Shown: positions 5,481 through 12,187 of the stretch, piece after piece | Position numbering within the stretch: the first letter of the stretch is position 1 | Layout of the letters: every line of letters begins with the position of its first letter | Origin: Nitrospina sp. | Lineage (GTDB): Bacteria > Nitrospinota > Nitrospinia > Nitrospinales > VA-1 | Assembly: GCA_018665625.1 (NCBI GenBank) | Contig: JABJCF010000146.1 | Span: 1-12,958, forward strand | DNA length: 12,958 nucleotides | Direction: 5' to 3' | Notes under the pieces: generated by a model | The model's database searches: none | What the model was told of the DNA's origin: nothing | Seen by the model: only the letters and a program-made list of their open reading frames with translations | Translations under genes and position numbers: made by a program

Positions 5481-6737
5481 ATGGATTTTTTGTACTATAT
5501 TCTTACAGGAAGCATGATCCTTGTTGCTTCGCCTTTCTTGATTCTAAGAGCCCTTACTTCTTCTGCTTTTCGATATGAAATTAAAGAAAAAACTAAAGGC
5601 GCAAAAGCTCTTCCAAGTTTAAAAGAAAGTTTGTGGGTTCATGCATCATCCGTTGGCGAAGTTCGTATCGCCAAAACCCTTATCACCGTTTTACAAGAGC
5701 AAGGCGAAACTCGTCCTATTGTTCTATCCACATTCACTCCCACCGGGTATGCATTGGCGATCGAAGAAAACCTTCCTCATGTTTTCAGGTTACCCCTAGA
5801 CTTCCCTTTATGGTTGAACCCGGTCTTTGATCAGATATCCCCATCACAATTGATTCTTATCGAAGCCGAATTATGGCCCTCCCTGTTAAGACAATGTCGA
5901 AAAAGAAAAATTCCTGTTTTACAAGTGAATGGAAGGGTCTCTGAAAAATCTTTACAACGTTACGGAAAATTGAAAAGTTTCTTTTTATGGATGACAGAAG
6001 GCATAACTCTGTTTTCCATGCGATCTCGAACCGATGCAGATCGATTATTTGAGCTCGGCGTACCTGAAGAAAAAATACGCGTTACAGGCAATATTAAGTT
6101 TGATGTTCTTCCTAAAGGATCTGAAGAATTAAAATCTGCTGTGTTCGACCCGTCCTCTTTTTTAATCGTTTTTGGATCAACCCGACCTGGAGATGAAGGG
6201 CCTGTAATGGAAGCCTATGTAAAGTTAAAAAAGGACTTTCCTAATATCATTGGCGTTATCGCCCCAAGACATATGCAACGCTGTCGTGAAGTGGAAGACC
6301 TTATCCGTGAATTTGATGTTGAATATATTTTATTTTCGAATATACCGGAAGGTGATTGGGTCAACCATCCAGGATCATTAATTCTTTTAGACAAACTTGG
6401 AGTGTTAAATAGCTTCTATGCCAATGCAAAACTGGCTTATGTTGGGGGCGGATTCAATCCGCGGTTTGGCGGACAAAATATTCTAGAACCGGCAGCGTTC
6501 GACGCCCCAGTGCTTTTCGGCAAACATATGAACAATTTCGAAGAAGAAGCCAGACTGCTTATTGACTCGGGTGGCGGCATACAATTACAAAAAGAAGAGG
6601 AACTCTACCAAGCCCTTAAGCAGTTGCTGTTGAATTCTGAGAAAAGGCAAAAGGCAGGTCGAGCTGCAGCGGAAACGGTGCGTCAGCACCGCGGTGCCGT
6701 ACTCCGCACCGTTAAAATTATCGAACAGAACCGTTAA
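5481..6737 (+). CDS. waaA: Kdo transferase WaaA/KdtA, first paralogue
   Basis: WaaA transfers Kdo from CMP-Kdo to lipid IVA at the inner membrane, the step after LpxK. The 418-residue protein has an N-terminal hydrophobic anchor (about 5-25), a candidate catalytic Glu36 in KEKTKG (family: GERxG), WVHASSVGEV (52-61), STFTPTGY (83-90), IEAELWPSLL (127-136), NGRVSEKS (150-157), TGNIKFD (202-208), GSTRPGDE (232-239), APRHMQR (261-267) and VGGGFNPRFGGQNILEPAAF (321-340). It departs from the E. coli consensus at GSTHxGEE (R and D here), DTMGEL (LDKLGVL here) and GGHN (GGQN here), so it may belong to a diverged subfamily, but the glycosyltransferase core looks intact. AGGAG lies 14 bases before the ATG (too far) and AGGA only one base before it (too close). 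The second paralogue follows after 19 bases, so the two are co-transcribed. Confidence 0.93.
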   Translation: MDFLYYILTGSMILVASPFLILRALTSSAFRYEIKEKTKGAKALPSLKESLWVHASSVGEVRIAKTLITVLQEQGETRPIVLSTFTPTGYALAIEENLPHVFRLPLDFPLWLNPVFDQISPSQLILIEAELWPSLLRQCRKRKIPVLQVNGRVSEKSLQRYGKLKSFFLWMTEGITLFSMRSRTDADRLFELGVPEEKIRVTGNIKFDVLPKGSEELKSAVFDPSSFLIVFGSTRPGDEGPVMEAYVKLKKDFPNIIGVIAPRHMQRCREVEDLIREFDVEYILFSNIPEGDWVNHPGSLILLDKLGVLNSFYANAKLAYVGGGFNPRFGGQNILEPAAFDAPVLFGKHMNNFEEEARLLIDSGGGIQLQKEEELYQALKQLLLNSEKRQKAGRAAAETVRQHRGAVLRTVKIIEQNR

Positions 6738-6756
6738 ATTCTGAGTTCGAATTTAT

Positions 6757-8034
6757 ATGACAGGCCTTTACCACATCGTTTCTCTGCTAGTTGCGGTCAT
6801 AATAGCCCCCCTATTTACGCTGCTTTCGTTATTTTCCAAATATAAATTTAAATTTCTTCGCCATCATTTTGGTTTAATCCCGAAAATCCAAAAGGGAGAA
6901 TCAAAAATCCTCTGGCTACACGCACTATCGTTAGGGGAAGTGAAAGCCGCCGCATCTGTCCTCAAGGAAATTCATAAAAAAATTCCCAATTTGAAGGTTA
7001 TGGTTTCCGTTACTACTGACTCCGGTTATGAAGGGGCTTTAGAACACCTCAAAACAGCAGAAAATATTTTCTTCCATCCTTTAGATTGCCTGCCATTCAC
7101 CTGGCTAGCACTGAGCAGGGTCCAGCCCGACCTATATGTTATTACTGACACAGGGTTCTGGCCCGGTATGATCGACCAACTGCATAAACAAAACACCACT
7201 TTAATTTTGCTCAATGGTCGCATTTCACATCAATCTGCGAAAGGCTATTTAAAGGCAGGCTCTCTTTTTAAAAACATGTTCAAGCAATTCGATCGACTTT
7301 GCATGCAGAATAAAAATAGCCAACTGGCTGCTTCCGCTCTGGGAGTGAACCCAGAAAAAATTGAAGTGGTTGGCGACCCCAAATTTGATGCATTGCAACC
7401 GATGGCGGATGATGAAAAAAAACAATTACAACAGAATTTCAAATTAAAACCCAACTCACCCTTGTGGATAGCTGGTAGCACCCATAGCGGAGAAGAAGAA
7501 ATAATTCTAAGCGCTCACCAGAAACTGAGGGATAAACATCCGGATCTGGTTTTAATTCTTGCTCCGAGAAGAGTAGAGCGAACAGGGGAAGTAATAGCCA
7601 TGCTCGAAAAAGAAAATATTTCCTTTTCCCTACGTTCAAAACTGGAAAACTCAGAGTCAGGCTCAATCATTCTGCTTAATACGATAGGCGAACTAGCGAA
7701 AGTTTATTCACTGGGCCAGGTAGCGTTTATTGGCCGTAGCCTCATCGAGCCGGGTGGTGGGCACAGCCTCATCGAACCCCTATCCCACGGGGTCGCTGTG
7801 TTGCATGGGCCTCACATAGAAAATATCGATCATGTTGCCGATGAAGCCCACAAACTTGGCCTTGCTTTCACCGTTCACAATGCTGAAGAAATTCAGCAAA
7901 AGGTTCATGCTCTGCTGGAAAATAATGAACGCAGAAAAGAAATAGCAGAGAAAGCCAAGTCCTTCATAAAAGATCAACAAGGAGCGGCTGCAAAAATGGC
8001 TGAAATAATTTTGGAAACTGGCAAAGGATTGTAA
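6757..8034 (+). CDS. diverged WaaA/KdtA paralogue, probable glycosyltransferase lacking the catalytic Glu
   Basis: The 425-residue protein has the full WaaA architecture: N-terminal anchor (about 5-26), LWLHALSLGEV (52-62), NGRISHQS (153-160), GDPKFD (206-211), GSTHSGEEE (240-248), APRRVER (269-275), NTIGEL (308-313), IGRSLIEPGGGHSLIEP (325-341) and HGPHIENI (350-357). At the place of the GERxG motif it reads RHHFG (35-39), with His36 where the catalytic base glutamate is expected. The ETELWPN motif is altered to TDTGFWPGM (130-138) and the GGHN motif ends in Ser. It keeps GSTHxGEE and the GEL of DTMGEL, which the upstream paralogue has lost. It might add a second sugar with a different mechanism, act as a non-catalytic partner of the first WaaA, or be an inactive copy; full length and intact frame argue against decay. 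It lies 19 bases downstream of waaA with no clear Shine-Dalgarno sequence. Confidence 0.88.
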   Translation: MTGLYHIVSLLVAVIIAPLFTLLSLFSKYKFKFLRHHFGLIPKIQKGESKILWLHALSLGEVKAAASVLKEIHKKIPNLKVMVSVTTDSGYEGALEHLKTAENIFFHPLDCLPFTWLALSRVQPDLYVITDTGFWPGMIDQLHKQNTTLILLNGRISHQSAKGYLKAGSLFKNMFKQFDRLCMQNKNSQLAASALGVNPEKIEVVGDPKFDALQPMADDEKKQLQQNFKLKPNSPLWIAGSTHSGEEEIILSAHQKLRDKHPDLVLILAPRRVERTGEVIAMLEKENISFSLRSKLENSESGSIILLNTIGELAKVYSLGQVAFIGRSLIEPGGGHSLIEPLSHGVAVLHGPHIENIDHVADEAHKLGLAFTVHNAEEIQQKVHALLENNERRKEIAEKAKSFIKDQQGAAAKMAEIILETGKGL

Positions 8035-8196
8035 ACGTGCATTTTTTGTGTTTTCAACAAAACCCTCCTTCTGGCCTTCCACACACATAAACTTCAATAA
8101 TACCCTGAAATTTAATACCTGACTCATTAAACTTTATCTCCCAAAAAGGTCAATTTCATCCGTAAATTATCGTTTAAAGAAAAAAAGGCCCCATAA

Positions 8197-8209
8197 TTCT
8201 GTCACAGAA
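8197..8209. promoter_or_regulatory. operator-like dyad upstream of the sensor kinase
   Basis: TTCTGT-C-ACAGAA is a perfect 6-1-6 inverted repeat about 40 bases upstream of the TATAAT at 8250. Its size and place suit an activator or repressor dimer. The protein that would bind it is unknown. Confidence 0.4.
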
Positions 8210-8244
8210 AATTAACACGTTTGTTTAAAGAACCCGCCTCAAAT

Positions 8245-8272
8245 AGAACTATAATTGAGTTAAGAACTATAA
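8245..8272 (+). promoter_or_regulatory. candidate promoter of the sensor kinase, with 10-bp direct repeat
   Basis: A perfect TATAAT lies at 8250-8255. The sequence AGAACTATAA occurs twice, at 8245-8254 and 8263-8272, with an 18-base period, so a second -10-like TATAAA is found at 8268-8273. Neither has a good -35 at 16-18 bases, which suggests activator dependence or that only the first hexamer is used. The leader would be about 60 bases. Confidence 0.45.
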
Positions 8273-8327
8273 AACAGGAATTTGAGATAAGGGCGGTTTC
8301 CATAATCAATGCCCTTGGAACTTCAAT

Positions 8328-10574
8328 ATGATTAACAAGTTATTAGGAAAATCGAAACTCACTGGCAAATTAGCTTTGGTATTTCTAATTCTGCTTGCCA
8401 TCATTTTTGTATTTAATTTTTCAAGCTTTCGAACCCTCAATACTGCAGCACAGTATCAACAACAAATTGCCCATTCCTACCAACAGCTGTTATTACTGAA
8501 AAAACTGGAAAATGCTGTTCATCTACAAATCCATTTCGTCTTGCAAACTTTAGTTCAAGAAAAAAAGGATTTAAAAGAATTTGAAGTCCATAGGCAAAAA
8601 GTCTTTGATCTATTTCTGCAAGCCGAAAAATTTTCAGAATTAAATACGCAGCATGAATCCAGAAATATTACGCGAGAATTAAATACTCTTAATGAACTTG
8701 AAGCAGATTACTCCCGGCTGATAACAAGACTTGAAATCCAGTTAGCACAACCAGATATTTTCATCAGCTCTGAGAAAATTCAACAGATAAACAAACTTAT
8801 CGATGAAGGTTTTAAAAAGAAATTCCAAAATTACCTTACTGAAGTACAGCAAGATGAAAAAGAAGAGCTTGCAAATATTAATAAAAAGGCAAGTGACAAT
8901 ATTGACCAGGAGTTTATTCTGGCCTGGGTTCTTATAGGCCTTTCAATTTGCTTTTCTTACATTGCTTATCGAAACCTGAAATCCACAACCGTATCTAAAA
9001 ATGAACTGATAAAAATTAATCAGAGCCTGGAGAAAGAAATAGCTAAAACAGAAAAAGCCGAGTCCCAAGCTAAAGATGAAAGGCAAAATTTATATAACAT
9101 ACTGGATTCCCTTCCTATGGCTTTTCACCTGCAAGCTCAAGATTACTCTATCCCCTTCGCAAACAAAGTTTTCCGAGAACGTTTTGGTGAAGTTCAGAAT
9201 CAACATTGTTACAAATTAATGCATGATCGTTCAGAGCCTTGCGAAGTGTGCACAACTTTTAAAGTTTTCGACCAAGAAAAAAATGTAAATTCAATCTGGG
9301 ACTCTCAGGATGGCAAAACCTATCTAACCGTTTGCACCCCCTTCACAGATATGGATGGGAGCCCTCTGGTAATGGAAATGGCCCTGGATATCACGGACCA
9401 AGAGAATGCAAAGCGACAAGCGCAATTAGCAATGACCGAAGCAAAAGAAGCCAATCTTGCCAAATCAAAATTCCTGGCAAATATGAGCCACGAATTGCGC
9501 ACCCCATTAAATTCCATCCTGGGGTTCAGCCAATTGCTGCAATTGGATTCGAAAAACCCTTTAAAACCAATGCAAGATGAAAATGTGGAAAGAATTCTGA
9601 AAGCTGGAGCGCATTTGCTGGAACTTATTAACGAAGTGCTCGACCTTTCCAAAATAGAATCTGGCGCACTCAATCTCAACACAGGAAATGTTTCTTTAAG
9701 TTATTTGATCAAAGAGGTGCATGAATTACTAGAACCTATGGCAACCAAAAATAATATCAATTTTGAATATGTCCTAGATGAAGATCAAAGCATTCGTGTT
9801 TTGGCAGATCGGATGCGCTTAAAACAAGCTCTTCTCAATCTGGCCTCCAACGCCATTAAATACAACAGACCTAACGGAAAAATAAAAATTTTCTACAACA
9901 AAAGCCAAGATGAAAAAATTAAAATCAGCGTGTCAGACACAGGTTTGGGTATAAAAAAAGAAGACCTGAAAAGAATTTTTGAGCCCTTCCATAGAGTCCA
10001 GTCTTCTTCCCAGAGTATTGAAGGAACGGGTATTGGACTTGCAATTTCTGAACAATTAATAATTTCTATGCAAGGTAGGATTGATGTCGAAAGCGAATTA
10101 GGCAAAGGAAGCTGTTTTTCGATCACTCTTCCTGAAGGAGATGCAAATATAAACTCAGAAAAGCCAGCTCCACCAGAACTAACTACCTTGGGAAAAAGGT
10201 CAAACAATAAAAATTATAAAATTCTTTATATCGAAGACAATCTTGCAAATATGGAATTGGTAGGTTCCGCCCTTTTTCGCCCTAACATAAATTTTTTACA
10301 AGCCCCTGATGCCAGAGTCGGAATCGACATTGCAAAAGCCCACAGGCCTGATCTGATTTTAATAGATATTAATTTACCGGGAATGGATGGCTTTGAAGCA
10401 TTGAGAGTCATCAGAGAAGATCCTTCCATAGGAGCCACCCCAATTTTTGCCTTAAGCGCCAACAATCTGGAATCTGATATTCAAAGAGGACTTACAAATG
10501 GCTTCGATGAATACATTCCCAAGCCCATTCAAATTTCAAATTTTATCGAAAAAGTAAATAGCGTTTTAAAATAA
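8328..10574 (+). CDS. hybrid sensor histidine kinase/response regulator with Cys-containing PAS domain
   Basis: The 748-residue membrane kinase has TM1 at about 14-32, a helical periplasmic domain (about 33-193, likely four-helix-bundle type), TM2 at about 197-214, a coiled coil (220-252) and a PAS domain (about 254-357). That PAS carries CYKLMHDRSEPCEVC with Cys294, Cys305 and Cys308, plus Cys336. Next are HisKA with FLANMSHELRTPLN (382-395; phospho-acceptor His388), HATPase with N-box NLASNAIKYN (504-513), G1 DTGLGI (537-542), FEPF (551-554) and G2 GTGIGL (566-571), and a C-terminal receiver (about 630-748) with Glu636-Asp637, phospho-acceptor Asp680, Ser710 and Lys732. No output domain or Hpt is present, so phosphate must go to a separate protein, or the receiver acts as a brake. 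No partner is encoded nearby, so the signal and targets are unknown. The stop overlaps the symporter gene by 9 bp, tail to tail. Confidence 0.95.
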   Translation: MINKLLGKSKLTGKLALVFLILLAIIFVFNFSSFRTLNTAAQYQQQIAHSYQQLLLLKKLENAVHLQIHFVLQTLVQEKKDLKEFEVHRQKVFDLFLQAEKFSELNTQHESRNITRELNTLNELEADYSRLITRLEIQLAQPDIFISSEKIQQINKLIDEGFKKKFQNYLTEVQQDEKEELANINKKASDNIDQEFILAWVLIGLSICFSYIAYRNLKSTTVSKNELIKINQSLEKEIAKTEKAESQAKDERQNLYNILDSLPMAFHLQAQDYSIPFANKVFRERFGEVQNQHCYKLMHDRSEPCEVCTTFKVFDQEKNVNSIWDSQDGKTYLTVCTPFTDMDGSPLVMEMALDITDQENAKRQAQLAMTEAKEANLAKSKFLANMSHELRTPLNSILGFSQLLQLDSKNPLKPMQDENVERILKAGAHLLELINEVLDLSKIESGALNLNTGNVSLSYLIKEVHELLEPMATKNNINFEYVLDEDQSIRVLADRMRLKQALLNLASNAIKYNRPNGKIKIFYNKSQDEKIKISVSDTGLGIKKEDLKRIFEPFHRVQSSSQSIEGTGIGLAISEQLIISMQGRIDVESELGKGSCFSITLPEGDANINSEKPAPPELTTLGKRSNNKNYKILYIEDNLANMELVGSALFRPNINFLQAPDARVGIDIAKAHRPDLILIDINLPGMDGFEALRVIREDPSIGATPIFALSANNLESDIQRGLTNGFDEYIPKPIQISNFIEKVNSVLK

Positions 10575-11993
10575 CTCGATTCTTTTTTTGCTAACAAAAT
10601 AAATAGCCCCACTTGAAAATATAAAAGCCGGAACCAACTCGTAAATCAAAGAATCGGACAGGCCTGTGATTTTCCAAATCAGGGTTGTTATAAACCCAGT
10701 CAACATTCCAGCGATAGCACCATCTCGGGTAACTCTCTTCCAGTAAAGTGAAAAAAGAATCAACGGACCAAAGCTCGCACCCAGCCCCGACCAGGCAAAT
10801 AGCACAAACCAGAAAATAACACGGGTCTCCCCCAATGCTATAAACATGGCCCCAAGCCCCAAAAATAAAACAGTCAATCGGCTGACGAAAATTATTTTTT
10901 CATGCGACAGAGACTGCTTTAGCATTTTGGTGTAGATATCATGCGCAACCGCCGAAGCTGCCACCAATATTTGCGCCGAAACCGTAGACATAATCGCAGA
11001 CAAAACTCCCGTTAGCACGATAGCTGTTAAAAGAGTCGGCAAAAGTAGTTCCGCTGCTTTGGGAAATAAATGCTCGGGGTCCTCCAATCCAGGAAGAAGC
11101 GCCTGCCCACAAATGCCCAGTAAAATTGATGAAGAATAAATGAGCAATCCCCATCCTAAAGCGATCCATGTGCCATTTTTAATGACTTGAGTATTTTTTG
11201 CCGCCATGTAGCGTGTGATAACATGCGGCTGACCCGGATAACCAAGACCAATTCCCAATAGCCCAACCATTGAACCGAAAAAAGCAGAGGTTGATTTACC
11301 CCCCATCCATTCAAGCGTAGAAGGAGAAGTTTTCTCTACTTCGATTAGCATGGCAGAAAATCCTCCCAAGTGTTGCACAGCCACCAACGATACAACAACT
11401 AAACCAAAAACCATTATCAGGCCTTGTATAAAGTCAGTCCAGGCTACGGCACGTACACCCCCCATCATTGTGTAGCCCAATACAACGGCACCACCGATGG
11501 AAATACTTAATATATGAGGGACACCAAAAATGGCATCAAAGGTTTTCCCGATCGCGGTGAACTGTGCCGCTACATAAGCCATCATGCAGGAAAATATGAT
11601 GACCACTGAAATCAAGCGTAGAACATGACTTTCATCTTTAAAATAATTTTCAATATAGTCAGGAAGAGTTACCGCCTGAATTTCTTCGGAGCGCTTCCTA
11701 AGTTTCTCTGCGATGAAAAACCAGTTGATCAGATAACCCATTAGACAGCCAGGTAAAAACCAAATAGCAGAGAGTCCGTCCTTATAAGCCAACCCCACTG
11801 TTCCTAAAACAGCCCAGGCACTCTCAGAGCTGGCAGTCGAAGAAATTGCGGTAACCCACGCCTTTAATGAGCGATCAGCAAGAAAAAAATCTAGCGGAGA
11901 TCGTGTCTGGCGTGAAGCAATCCACCCGATTCCCAACATGATCAGAACATAGATGATAAAAACTATCGCAATAGTTTCTGAAAGTTCTGTCAT
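10566..11993 (-). CDS. sodium:solute symporter, PutP-like (SSS family)
   Basis: The 475-residue integral membrane protein matches the length and roughly 13-helix pattern of Na+/proline symporters. Recognisable family segments are FFLADRSL (36-43), the TM2 region with SSTASSESAW (51-60), GYTMMGGVRAVAWTDFIQG (173-191), GLGYPGQPHVITRYMA (249-264) and SAIMSTVSAQ (332-341), where Ser336-Thr337 correspond to the Na2-site Ser/Thr of E. coli PutP. In TM2 the E. coli sequence has ASDMSGW with the sodium-binding Asp55; here it is SSESAW, one residue shorter, so the substrate may not be proline. The ATG at 11993 is preferred; a GTG at 12008 would add five residues (480 aa). Neither has a Shine-Dalgarno sequence. 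It is a single gene, convergent with the kinase (9-bp stop overlap) and divergent from leuS. Confidence 0.9.
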   Translation of the reverse strand: MTELSETIAIVFIIYVLIMLGIGWIASRQTRSPLDFFLADRSLKAWVTAISSTASSESAWAVLGTVGLAYKDGLSAIWFLPGCLMGYLINWFFIAEKLRKRSEEIQAVTLPDYIENYFKDESHVLRLISVVIIFSCMMAYVAAQFTAIGKTFDAIFGVPHILSISIGGAVVLGYTMMGGVRAVAWTDFIQGLIMVFGLVVVSLVAVQHLGGFSAMLIEVEKTSPSTLEWMGGKSTSAFFGSMVGLLGIGLGYPGQPHVITRYMAAKNTQVIKNGTWIALGWGLLIYSSSILLGICGQALLPGLEDPEHLFPKAAELLLPTLLTAIVLTGVLSAIMSTVSAQILVAASAVAHDIYTKMLKQSLSHEKIIFVSRLTVLFLGLGAMFIALGETRVIFWFVLFAWSGLGASFGPLILFSLYWKRVTRDGAIAGMLTGFITTLIWKITGLSDSLIYELVPAFIFSSGAIYFVSKKRIELF

Positions 11994-12094
11994 AGCGTTG
12001 TTAGCCACAGGGGTAATAAGTCTAAACTCATCAAGCTTTCAAATATCTTCATCATACAATCAACTGTTATCTCGGCCTCAGAAACTGCTTCCTC

Positions 12095-12100
12095 ATTCTA
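12095..12100 (-). promoter_or_regulatory. candidate -10 element of the symporter gene
   Basis: The minus strand reads GGTTAGAATG, giving the same TAGAAT hexamer as the leuS and tRNA promoters, about 95-100 bases upstream of the symporter start. It lacks the TG of an extended -10 and no -35 is evident; the -35 zone falls just beyond the GC-rich dyad at 12102-12116. Confidence 0.35.
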
Positions 12101-12101
12101 A

Positions 12102-12116
12102 CCGGGCATGGCCCGG
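12102..12116. promoter_or_regulatory. GC-rich dyad between divergent symporter and leuS promoters
   Basis: CCGGGC-ATG-GCCCGG is a perfect 6-3-6 inverted repeat, strikingly GC-rich in AT-rich surroundings. It sits directly upstream of the minus-strand -10 and in the -35 zone of the leuS promoter, so it could be a shared operator. As RNA it would be a stable hairpin, but no T-run follows on either strand, which speaks against a normal terminator. Confidence 0.5.
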
Positions 12117-12132
12117 CGCTAGAGGGTGGAAT

Positions 12133-12144
12133 ATGTTAGAATCC
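12133..12144 (+). promoter_or_regulatory. extended -10 promoter of leuS
   Basis: ATGTTAGAATCC contains an extended -10 (TGT-TAGAAT, hexamer 12137-12142). The predicted start near 12149 gives a leader of about 39 bases. No -35 match is seen. The motif is identical in 11 of 12 positions to that upstream of the tRNA operon, and CAGCTT follows in both. Confidence 0.6.
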
Positions 12145-12187
12145 CAGCTTTTAAACTTTTAGCAAACTTCAGGCAATTAAAAAACAT

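Larger units (their letters stand above)
8035..8327. other. 293-base intergenic region, waaA paralogue to sensor kinase
   Basis: No convincing gene is present on either strand. A weak AT-only hairpin follows the waaA paralogue (TTTTGT-gttttca-ACAAAA, 8044-8062). Further on are a perfect operator-like dyad (8197-8209), a TATAAT with duplicated AGAACTATAA (8245-8272), and a hairpin AAGGGC/GCCCTT (8289-8294 with 8311-8316) whose 3' arm abuts the only purine-rich element before the kinase start (GGAA at 8317-8320). Confidence 0.5.

Noticed and set aside
8044..8062. Terminator after the second waaA
   Set aside because: The stem is six AT-rich pairs with no trailing T-run; too weak to call.
7780..8127. 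115-aa minus-strand ORF over the end of the second waaA and the following gap
   Set aside because: Most of it is antisense to conserved WaaA coding sequence; the peptide is Phe- and Ser-rich with no recognisable domain and no promoter or ribosome site.
9320..10465. Minus-strand ORFs of 79-120 aa and a plus-strand 82-aa ORF
   Set aside because: They are shadows of the HisKA, HATPase and receiver coding sequence of the sensor kinase.
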